Source of the DNA: Zea mays
Taxonomy: Eukaryota; Streptophyta; Magnoliopsida; Poales; Poaceae
Reading direction: 5' to 3'
Length of the DNA stretch: 64,000 bases
NCBI RefSeq assembly: GCF_902167145.1
Contig: NC_050097.1
Span: forward strand, 96,634,595-96,698,594
The position numbers were made by a program, and so were the translations under genes. Numbering within the stretch: position 1 is the stretch's first letter; each line of letters starts with the position of its first letter. Below the pieces are notes generated by a model that worked only from the letters and a program-made list of their open reading frames with translations, made no database searches and was not told the DNA's origin. This document shows positions 55,271 through 64,000 of the stretch, piece after piece.

Positions 55271-56865
55271 TTAAATTGAGGATCTATGTACATAATCAAT
55301 GGTGAATTCATTAAGCTCCGCAGCCCATTTTCCAATTCTTCTTGTAGCTTCTCTGTTCCTCATTATGTCCTTCAGAGGTTGTGATGAAGGCACTATTATA
55401 TAATATGCTTGAAAGTAATGCCGAAGCTTCCTGGAGGCCATCAACACAGCATACAATACCTTCCCCAATTCTGTGTAATTTTTCTTTGATAAACTGAGTA
55501 CTTCGGAGACGAAGTATATCAGTGCTTGTCTTTTTACCTGGCCATCATGCTTCTCCTGTACAAGTGTCGCACTGACTGCAGAATGGGAGGCAACCACATA
55601 TAGGAGTAGCGGAGTTCCTGATGAAGGTGGAGTTAGAGTTGTCAAATCTATCAGATATTGTTTTAACTCTTCGAAGGCTTTCTGTTGAATCGGACCCCAC
55701 TGAATGACTTCGGCTGACTTCAATATTTCAAAGAATGGTAAGTTTCTCTCTGCTGATCTTGATATAAATCTATTCAACGATGCCAGCCTTCCTGCCAACC
55801 GTTGAGCCCCTTCTTTGAATTTGGCGGTTCCATCCGAAGGATAACTTCGACCTTGCTTGGATAAGCTTCGATACCCTTTGTTGATACCAGACAGCCAAGA
55901 AACTTGCCCTTCTTCACTCCAAAAACACACTTTTCTGGATTCAACTTGAGACCAGCTTGCTTGAAATTGGAAAACGTCTCTTGCAAATCGGCAACATGAT
56001 TTTCTTGTTTTGTGCTTTTTACTATAATGTCATCAACATAAGTTAGCACATTTCTGCCTATTTGAGAGTGAAGAACCTTAGCAGTCATTCTGCTGAAGCT
56101 TCCTCCAGCATTTTTGAGCCCCTCAGGCATCCGAAGGTAGCAATAAGTACCACTGGGAGTTATGAAGCTTGTCTTTGGCTCATCCTCTTTCTTCATCCAA
56201 ATTTGATGATAGCCTGAGTAGCAGTCCAATAAGCTCATGAGTTCCGAAGAAGCTGCTGCATATACTAGGGAGTCTATTCTTGTTTAAGGGAACTCATCCT
56301 TTGGACATGCCTTGTTGAGGTTTGTTAAATCAATACACATTCTCCATTTCCCATTAGACTTCTTCACCATAACAGTGTTAGCTAGCCACTCTGGATATGT
56401 TTCTTCTCTGATAACACCGGTACTGAGAAGTCTCTTTACTTCATTTCGTGCACCTTTGGCTTTATCCTCAGACATTTTCCGAAGTCTCTGCTTTCTTGGT
56501 CTGAAAGATGGATCCACATTGAGTGAATGCTCAATGACATCTCTATTAACACCACAAAGATCGTTAGCTATCCAAGCGAAGACACCTTTGTTGTTGAACA
56601 AAAACCTTAGCAGAGTCTTTTCTTGTTCACCAGATAACTGAGATCCCAGTAGTACCTTTTGGTCTTCTATGTCTTCACACAGGAGCATAGGCTTCGGCTG
56701 ATCCGCTGAAGCAGCCTTCTCTCTTTTGTGCTTATACTGCTGATAAGCTATGGCTTCATCTATGTTATGGATAGCCTTTGAATCCGTCCAACTCCCTTTG
56801 GCCTTCCTGGCAGCTTCTTGACTCCCGTGAACAACAATGAGCCCTTGTTCTGAAGGTATCTTCAT
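55271..56865 (-). pseudogene. Reverse transcriptase and RNase H of the truncated copy, frameshifted
   Basis: Three overlapping frames (56865-56284, 56238-55774, 55930-55271) together read the region before reverse transcriptase, KSNGKWRMCIDLTNLNKACP, SLLDCYSGYHQIWM, LTYVDDIIVKSTKQ and the first RNase H (LLLYVVASHSAVSATLVQEK). A stop near 56284 and a frameshift near 55800 break it. It is highly similar to 23443-25707. Confidence 0.8.
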
Positions 56866-56919
56866 GCATAAATATGATGGATGAAGAATAGCTTCGAAAG
56901 CATGCCTTCCTCTTCTGGC

Positions 56920-57011
56920 ATCGGGCCTCTCGAAGAGAAAGGGTCTCCTGGTTCTGGTCCAGCGGCTGCAGAGCGGCAGCCCCTGTCGCCAAAGCTTTCT
57001 TCGGTGGCATG
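56920..57011 (-). pseudogene. gag start remnant
   Basis: The minus strand from 57010 reads MPPKKALATGAAALQPLDQ and then NQETLSLREARCQKRKA, nearly the same as the gag start at 11479. It then jumps out of frame into the pol region (AILHPSYLCMKIPSEQG), so most of gag and all of protease are deleted. Confidence 0.75.
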
Positions 57012-57069
57012 ACGAAGGTCAGTGCTTGCCGAAGGTGGTCGAAAAGAGTTCACCAGAGGTGGGCGCCAA

Positions 57070-57741
57070 TGTTGGGGACTTGTTCTCAAATGCTATGAGT
57101 TAAGAACAAGGCAACACAAAAATTGTTAAACGTTAAAGTCCTTCGTCCTTCGAAGCATTATTTCCCTTAGGATATAATGATTTTCGGACGAAGGTTATGA
57201 AGGACATACCTTCATCATCACAACATATAATAATAATGAAGAAGGATTCATATAAAGTATAAGAGATAACATAAACAATTAAGTATTATTATCAACTCAT
57301 TTCTATTTTATTATTATGGAAAAATAGAAATGATATAAATTACAAATATACCTTCGGCTTGAGGGAAGGTAAAAGTACAAGCGTAACGCAAAAGCAAATG
57401 CCAAGTCAGCGTGAACAGTACGGGAGCACTGTTCATCTATCTATAGGCACGGGACGCAGCCCATGTAAAATTACACCCATGCCCTTTACATTTGCTAATG
57501 ACTCTATAGTAACTCATTGAGGTCTGAATAACCTTTTCCTTTTTAAGTCGGTTTCCTTTTCTGCTATTGTGTCGAAGCTCTCCTGCACATATCTTCGGCT
57601 CTGTGCCAACCTTCGTGTTCTTTGCGCTTCTTCACACTGTGGTTCTGATCCGAATCCGAAGATACCTGCTCATGTATTATACTCCAGAAACATTGTTAAA
57701 TCATGTTTTTGAGGACCTTCGGAAGCCGAAGGCCCCCAACA
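57070..57741 (-). repeat. 5' LTR of the truncated Tat copy
   Basis: The LTR is 672 bp, with plus-strand ends TGTTGGGGAC and GGCCCCCAACA. It is flanked inside by TTGGCGCCCACCTCTGG (primer binding site, 57053-57069). It resembles 62307-62985 closely. Confidence 0.85.
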
Positions 57742-58098
57742 GAAATAGAGGGAAAGAAATGAAAGATAAACCTCACCCCAATAAGTCAACTAGAAATCTT
57801 GACAAATTCTCACTAAGGCTTTAAAAAGAATTCAGTGGAACACCAAAATGGACTTACCACTTAGTTTAACTGAGATTGATCTAAATTACTAAGTACACCA
57901 CCAAAAATCTTTAGTAGCAAGATTAAACTCTATCTGATTTAAGTGGATCATTCACCATCAAAGTTTAATTGCTAAAGCACATATCATACCATGCATGTAT
58001 CTTACTCATTGCATTCATTAGATTGTAATCTCGCTGACGGAGAGTACGTGCTCATCCCCGAGCAAGGAACTGACCAAGAGGAAGACCAGGAGCAAGCT
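57742..58098. other. Short non-coding spacer
   Basis: No gene is recognised. The sequence AGTACGTGCTCATCCCCGAGC near 58043 looks like a piece of another non-coding retroelement. It ends in CAAGCT directly before the next LTR. Confidence 0.4.
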
Positions 58099-58670
58099 TG
58101 ATGAGGACATCACTATTAGTACGACTACACCAGCAGCACCTCCACATCAAGCGCCACTTCCTTCATTAGCTGGGCCAATCACTCGGGCCCGTGCCAGAGA
58201 TCTTAACTTCGTCATGCTACTGAAGAATGAGGGCCCAGAAGAATAGACGACCAGCCCAACTGCGGCCCATAGTGGACGACCTAGGGTTGGCCGCCCCTAG
58301 GGGCTGCGCCCCCTCTCTCTATTTATCTAGGAGCTGCACCTCCTTTGTTCTTCGAGTTTTGTTTTACATCTAGCTTTAGCTACCCCAGAACACGCACAAA
58401 TACATGCTGCCCTCTGTGATTCAGAACTCCACCTCGAGTGATATTAAGATTGCTCGCATCTTTTTCTTGTTCGTTCTTCGATTGCGCACAGGAAACGATC
58501 TTCGTGATCAGGCCGATCTCGCATCAGCAAGGTCGGTAACCATTGGGAGTTGGTTCAGCGATTGCATTGGCGCTTCGGGTTCGCTCGTCGTAGTCGGATC
58601 GTGAGGGTCTACTTCCACCAAATCGGAATTATCTCCACTCACCGAAAGATCGGGCACTCCAGCTCTATCA

Positions 58671-58682
58671 AGTGGTATCAGA
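58671..58682 (+). promoter_or_regulatory. Primer binding site, initiator Met tRNA type
   Basis: AGTGGTATCAGA follows the LTR end directly; TGGTATCAGA complements the 3' end of plant initiator methionine tRNA. Confidence 0.85.
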
Positions 58683-59822
58683 TTTCCAGGTTGATCGGTG
58701 AGTTTATCGAGTGTTTTTTCTCCTACAGTCCACAAAACCACATAAAAATTTAGGTTAGACCTTATCCCAGCACCCTTTTGAGCCTCACACTTTCTTTCAA
58801 TAATCTGCATTGTTGAATTTGTGTGCTTTCATGTCATTTGTTGTTGGTTGCATTGTGTTATTCCACCATTCAAACCCTAGCGCGCCGCCACCATATTCCG
58901 TTTGATCACGCCACAAACCGAGTCAACGCCGCTTCCTTATTTTTCTCCTTCAGTTACGTCAAAAAAAAAACAGAAAAAACAAACCGAGTCAACGCCGCTT
59001 CCTTGTTTTTCTCCTTCGGTTACGTAAAAAAAACAGAAACAAAAAAAAGAAAACGAAGGAGAAAGGATACAAAACGGTTGTCTCATCTCGGTCGCTTTAA
59101 ACATACCTTGCTTAAACCGGGCATAACTTTTCGCTCGGTTGTTTAAAAAATCTGAAATTTTTACAGGAGCTGGTTGACACCATTCTGAGGCCGGCCAAAC
59201 CCACCTTCGGTCTGTTTGGTTTCGAGAAAATTGTCAAAAAAATTCAGGAAAATAAAGAAAAAAATTCGTCAAAGTTCTCGCACGCTTTTCAGAGAACTTC
59301 CTGATTTTCTGTAGACCACATATGAACTCTGTTTTAGGTGAAACTTCGTGTAGCTCCTATTTTGTTGCTTCTTGTGCTGAGAAAAATATCAAAAAAATCA
59401 TACAAAAAAGAAAAAAATTACCCTGTGATTCCTACTAGTGCCTTTTTGGCCTCGCTAGTACAATATTTACTGTACTGCCATTCTGCTAGTTCCATCCGTC
59501 CTTTCCACTTGTGGCCAGCAATATAGTTTCGTGTTTTGCACTATAATTCAACTTTGCATTATTGTTTGATCGTGTTAATCCTTGACTTGAGTGCAGCCTA
59601 CCCAAAACTCCACATATTTCTACGACGAGAAGCTTTCTGTTTCTCCAGGCAATCTCTCATCCAATCTTTCACCGGTTCCACCTGTTGGTTGCAGTTCACT
59701 ACTGTGGCTTGGTAAGAACGGATAAGAACTTGATAACAACATTCCATTGAGCGAGTTGTCACCACCATTTCCCTGTTGTCGTCGGTTTTTCTTCTTTTGG
59801 TGTTTTGGTGTTTGCGCTAACT
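58683..59822 (+). other. Untranslated leader of the gypsy element
   Basis: The leader runs from the primer site to gag. It contains a direct repeat of about 65 bp, AACCGAGTCAACGCCGCTTCC (58916 and 58981), each followed by an A-rich run. No conserved protein is seen. Confidence 0.6.
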
Positions 59823-61043
59823 ATGGCAGGAGCACACGACACGGTGGATGCCTAGTTGCTGGAAGTAAGGGGACAAGTTGATGGACTTGCTGCTGACATT
59901 AGGACGATGCATGAAAGGCTTGATTCAACGGTCACTTCGACGACCGAACGTTTCAACCAGCTTGACCTTGCTCAAACGGTGACTCGCACCACACTCGACA
60001 CCATCCTGGCACGCCTTGATGCGTTGACCACAAATATGGAGCAGGACTATGGTGGTGACACTGAGTGGGACGATGGAGATCGCCGTGGTCGTGCACGCCG
60101 TGTGGTTTGTCATCCCCCTAATGACTTATTTTCTAAGATTAAATTTAAAATTCCACCTTTTAATGGCAAATATGATCCTGCTGCATATCTTGATTGGGAG
60201 TTAGAGGTTGAACAAAAATTTTCATGCTATGATATTGCTGCACATTCTCAGGTTAAAGTTGCTATTAGTGAATTTACTGATTTTGCTTTAATTTGGTGGC
60301 GTGAGTATAAAATAAAGCATCCCACTGCCATTCCAACCACTTGGGATCAGTTGAAAGATGCGATGCGACATCGATTTGTGCCTTTGTATTTTGCTCGTGA
60401 TTTGCTTAATAAAATGCAGCATTTTCAGCAAGGTTCTCAATCTGTTGAGGACTATTTCCAGGAGTTACAAAAAGGTATGATTCGTTGTGGGATATTGGAG
60501 GACAACGACGCTGCTATGGCACGTTTTCGTGGTGGTTTAAACCGCGAAATCCAGGATATACTTGATTATAAAGAATATTATGATATGACTACTTTATTTG
60601 AATATGCTTGCAAAGCTGAACGTGAAGTGCACGGACGCCGCTCGAAGACATATTCTAACCCTTTTGCAGGACGAAGCTCGACATCCACCTCAGCACCAGT
60701 TTCCCCTGCGCCATCCACGTCCACCACTACTCCACGCGAGAAGAAGACCAAACCAGCCAGCACTGCCCCACCCACAGGTCGTACACGGGATATTCAGTGT
60801 TATCGCTGTAGAGGATTAGGCCATGTGATTCGGGACTGCCCAAACAAGCGCACTTTGCTCATTCGTGACGATGGTGAGTACTCTTCCGCTAGTGATTATG
60901 AAGAAATTGAACATGCACTACTTGCCACTGACCATGCAGCTCAGGCGGAGGTACATGTCAACCCGGGCGACGCTGATAGGTATGAAAGTCTTGTTGTGCA
61001 GCGTGTTCTTAGTACACAGGTCGCTTTGCCCGAGAAGAATTAG
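59823..61043 (+). pseudogene. gag of the gypsy element
   Basis: The ATG at 59823 starts MAGAHDTVDA, followed by a TAG at 59853-59855, then 395 open codons. They contain a coiled coil, a Retrotrans_gag capsid domain (FKIPPFNGKYDPAAYLDWEL, FTDFALIWWREYK, RFVPLYFARDLLNKMQHFQQ) and a CCHC zinc knuckle (CYRCRGLGHVIRDC, about 60799-60840). The end is a TAG at 61041-61043, after which the protease region continues in the same frame. The family role is RNA packaging and particle formation. Without the early stop the ORF would be complete. Confidence 0.85.
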
Positions 61044-62306
61044 CGACACACTCTGTTCCATACAAAGGGTGTTGTGCAGGAGCGGTCAATTCGCATCATT
61101 ATCGACAGCGGCAGTTGTAACAATTTGGCGAGCACCATGCTGGTCGAAAAGTTGTCGTTACCCACTCGTAAGCATCCAAACCCATATCACATTCAATGGC
61201 TTAATGATGGTGGTAAAATAAAAATCACACGTTCCGTGCGTGTTCCTTTCTCCATGGGTGCTTATTCTGATTTTGTTGATTCTGATGTTATTCCCATGGA
61301 AGCATGCTCTTTGTTACTTGGTCGACCTTGGCAATATGATACTGATAGCTTGCATCATGGTCGTTCGAATCATTATTCTTTCATTTTTAAGGGTCAGAAA
61401 ATAATTATACATCCAATGACACCTAAACAAATTGTTAAAGATGATCTTGCCCGAGCTACTATAACTGCTAAACAACTTGATCCATCACCCTCTGTTCCTT
61501 CTAAAATCAAGTTGAAGGCTCCTGTTTTACTTGCTACACGTGCTGATTTTGATGATCTACACGGTGCTCATTTGCCAAGCTATGCACTTGTATGCTCTAG
61601 TGTCCTCATTTCACTTGATGATGTACCATCTTTGGCTATTCCCCCTATGGTTGCTAACCTTTTGCAGGAGTACGCTGATGTCTTTCCCAAAGACTTACCA
61701 CCGGGTCTCCCACCACTTCGTGGCATTGAGCACCAGATCGACCTCATCCTCGGCGCACAGCTTCCGAACCGCGCACCGTACCGTACAAATCCGGATGAGA
61801 CGAAGGAGATTCAGCGCCAGGTACAGGCGTTGCTTGATAAGGGATACATTCGTGAGTCTCTTAGCCCTTGCTCTGTTCCTGTGTTACTTGTTCCCAAGAA
61901 AGATGGGTCATGGCGTATGTGTGTAGTCTGTCGTGCTATTAATAACATCACTATTCGTTATTGATATCCTATACCACGCCTTGATGATATGCTAGATGAG
62001 CTTAGTGGTGCCATTATTTTCACTAAGATTGATTTGCGTAGTGGTTACCACCAGATTAGAATGAAACTGGGTGATGAATGGAAAACAGCTTTTAAAACAA
62101 AATTTGGTTTATATGAATTGTTGGTTATGTCGTTTGGATTGACTAATGCTCCCAGCACTTTTATGCGAGTGATGAATGAAGTTCTGAGGCCCTTCATAGG
62201 ATTTTTTTGGTTGTTTATTTTGATGATATCCTTATTTACAGCAAATCTAAGAAAGAGCATTTGGAACATTTAAGTGCTGTTTTTGATGCATTGCGTGCTG
62301 CCCAGT
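61044..62306 (+). pseudogene. Protease and reverse transcriptase start, interrupted
   Basis: The frame reads the protease motif RIIIDSGSCNNLAS (DSG active site, about 61092-61132), PMEACSLLLGRPWQ, a linker, and the beginning of reverse transcriptase (LVPKKDGSWRMCVVCRAINN, where the usual Asp is Val). A TGA at 61962-61964 interrupts before [13 protein letters not shown] and [12 protein letters not shown]. In the T-rich stretch near 62200-62208 a frameshift puts the catalytic YFDD (62214-62225) into another frame. The domain is cut at 62306 by the next element. Confidence 0.85.
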
Positions 62307-62985
62307 TGTTGGGGACTTGTTCTCAAATGCTAAGAGTTAAGAACAAGGCAACATGAAAAGTGTTAAATGTTAAAGTCCTTCGTCCTTCGAGACATTATTT
62401 CCCTTCGGATATAATGAATTCCGGACGAAGGTTATGAAGGAAAAACCTTCGTAAACACAATAAATAATGGGAAAGAATTCATATACGAAATACAAAAAAC
62501 AATATAAACATCATCAACTTATTTTTATTTGCATTACCATATCCACAATTACAAATTATAGATGTACCTTTGGTTTGAAGAAAAGAAAGGGTACAAGCGT
62601 GATGCAAAAAGCGAATGCCAGTCAGCGTGAACAGTACGGGAGTACTGTTTATCTATTTATAGGCAAGGGACGCAGCCCATGTAGAATTACATTCATGCCC
62701 TTTACATTTGCTAATAACTCTATAGTAATTCTTCGAGGTCTAATTTGCCTTTTCATCTTTAAGTCGGTTCCCCTTTTCTGCTGTCATGCCGAAGCTTTTC
62801 TGCGCACAACTTCGTGATCACCTTGTCCTTCGTCATAATCACCTTTCGTCTCGCTCAGGCTTCGTCCTGACCAATGTCTTGTATGCTCATGAACCGATTC
62901 CGAAGATACCTGTTCACATATTTCACTTGGAAAACATTGTCAAATCATGTTTTTGAGGACCTTCGAAGGCCGAAGGCCCCCAACA
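62307..62985 (-). repeat. 3' LTR of the last Tat element
   Basis: The LTR is 679 bp and closely similar to 57070-57741. The CGAAGG/CCTTCG word is very frequent in it. Confidence 0.88.
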
Positions 62986-63294
62986 GTAGCCCCTCGCAAT
63001 ATTAGTTTGCTAGAATAATAAATTCAGATTGCGATATGGACGAAGGCCTTAAGCCGAAGGTCTGAAAAAACATCTTTCCTTTGCTAGAATAGCAATAGTC
63101 AATGACAAGTGGGGCCCTGCCACTTGCAACGCATTGGGCGTATAAATAAGAACGCACCGCGAGCACATTTAGCATGCTTTCTTGGCGTCTGCTCTTGCCT
63201 TCCTAATTTTTAGCTCTTTGCACACCAACGCTTGCCTGGCTTTTTTAAATTTTTAAGCTTCGTATTTGAGAGCACTTTCTTGGCATTTTCGAAG

Positions 63295-64000
63295 ATGTCT
63301 GAAGACAAGAAAGCTGTCGCTGAGTCGAAGCTAAGCCTTTCCGAAGAGATGAATCTCGGCTTCCTTGAATCAATAGCAAAGACAAACACAGAGAAGATTA
63401 CTAAGGAGATTTTAGAGGGCCTCTCTGAAGACACTAGTGATAGTGACAGCTATGATGTGGAAAGTGGTGGTGAAGATTCCGAATATCGACCTTGGCGACC
63501 AAGCCATGCAGTTTTTGGGAAATCAAGCATTAAACAAAGCCATCTTGTCAATATGAGGGGTAGATATTTTCGGGACTTGTCTATTGTGAGGGCTGACGAA
63601 GGAGAGAACTTGTCCGACTCCCGAGGAGAATGAAGTCGTGATATTCCGAAGCTTCTTTAAGGCTGGACTTCGGTTTCCCTTGAGCAGTTTTGTCGTGGAA
63701 GTTTTGAAGATATTTGAAATATGCCTCCATCAAATTACTCCCGAAGCAATCATAAGGATGGGCATCTTCGTATGGGCTGTGAAGAGTCAAGGTTTGGAGC
63801 CAAATGCCAAAAGTTTCTGTAGCATGCATGAGTTATTATATGAGACAAAACCTTGGGGTAAAGAGCAATACCATAACAATTTTGGCTGCTATAGCTTCGA
63901 CGCCCACTCTGGGTCGAGCTGTCCTGTGCCAACTTTTCGGAAGAGATGGCCTGGGGACTAGATGAAGGAATGGTTCTATGTGAAGAACGACTTGAAGACG
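63295..64000 (+). pseudogene. Antisense accessory gene, N-terminal part
   Basis: The ATG at 63295 starts MSEDKKAVAESKLSL. The frame runs through DVESGGEDSEYRPWRPSHAV to a frameshift near 63615, then continues as FRSFFKAGLRFPLSSFVVEV and FVWAVKSQGLEPNAKSFCS. A TAG at 63959-63961 stands where the copy at 17799 has Trp (PAGW/KSEW). It is homologous to 1-477 and 17799-20865. A promoter-like TATAAATAAGA at 63140-63150 lies about 150 bp upstream. Confidence 0.7.

Larger units (their letters stand above)
51880..57741 (-). mobile_element. Truncated second copy of the 9.6 kb Tat family
   Basis: The order matches 16754-26347: antisense accessory gene fragment (plus), tandem repeats, pol (minus), primer binding site, 5' LTR (57070-57741). 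The left end, including the 3' LTR and most of the accessory gene, is missing at the junction near 51880. An internal deletion joins the gag start directly to the region after protease near 56900. Many stops and frameshifts in integrase show that it is older than the 16.7 kb copy. Confidence 0.85.
58099..62306 (+). mobile_element. Ty3/gypsy element, 5' part, interrupted
   Basis: The element has a 572-bp 5' LTR (58099-58670, TGATGAGG...CTCTATCA), a Met-tRNA primer site, a leader of about 1.1 kb, gag, protease and the start of reverse transcriptase. At 62307 another element is inserted inside reverse transcriptase, and the remaining part lies beyond the window. The LTR is of the same family as the solo LTR at 27958-28595. 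Two TAG and one TGA stop interrupt the coding region at positions where sense codons CAG or CGA are likely. Confidence 0.88.
62307..64000 (-). mobile_element. Tat element inserted in reverse transcriptase, partial
   Basis: The left LTR (62307-62985, TGTTGGGGAC...CCCCCAACA) is the 3' LTR for the pol strand. The polypurine-like GCGAGGGGCTAC lies beside it, and the plus-strand accessory gene follows. pol and the 5' LTR lie beyond the window. The insertion point is after CCCAG in the gypsy reverse transcriptase. It is younger than its host element. Confidence 0.85.

Noticed and set aside
59325..59526. Short ORF in the gypsy leader
   Set aside because: It is AT- and A-run-rich untranslated leader with no conserved sequence.

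Overview
The window is nuclear DNA of a grass, most likely an Andropogoneae species such as maize, sorghum, sugarcane or Miscanthus. The signs are nested Ty3/gypsy LTR retrotransposons of the Tat lineage, a Tourist-like MITE, and two small GC-rich host genes with plant-type TATA boxes. No rRNA, tRNA, CRISPR array or bacterial-style operon was seen. Species and repeat family names come from general resemblance, not from a search.

Layout. 1-1501 is the 3' end of a Tat element. 1502-10748 is the only host-like island. It holds two paralogous, divergently oriented genes for small secreted peptides (2800-3003 minus, 8172-8351 plus) that share the C-terminal motif SGSNPxxHCC. Between them sits a 3.2 kb LTR retrotransposon (4012-7207) that carries a captured UDP-glucosyltransferase fragment between a gag N-terminus and an integrase tail. 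It is flanked by a 200-bp direct duplication instead of a 5-bp one. 10749-12965 is a truncated Tat 5' end (LTR and gag). 12966-15569 is non-coding repeat with CpG-rich blocks.

15570-47229 is a nest. Two copies of a non-coding LTR-type repeat (15570-26950 and about 26960 onward) received three insertions with clear target duplications: a 9.6 kb Tat element (16754-26347, ATGGC), a solo LTR (27958-28595, AAGCT, with its empty site preserved at 16544) and a 15.1 kb Tat element (29373-44506, AATAT). 47230-51880 is degenerate LTR-type repeat. 51880-57741 is a second, truncated and internally deleted copy of the 9.6 kb family. 58099-62306 is the 5' part of another gypsy element, of the same LTR family as the solo LTR. 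It is cut inside reverse transcriptase by a further Tat element that runs off the window (62307-64000).

How the parts work together. The Tat elements encode gag, protease, reverse transcriptase, two RNase H modules and integrase on one strand, and on the opposite strand, between pol and the 3' LTR, an accessory gene with GT-AG introns. All pol copies here are broken, so none looks autonomous. Many of their stops fit C-to-T decay at CAG and CGA codons. The two peptide genes are the best candidates for functional host genes. The gene-capturing retrotransposon, its odd target duplication and the peptide pair are the most unusual items.
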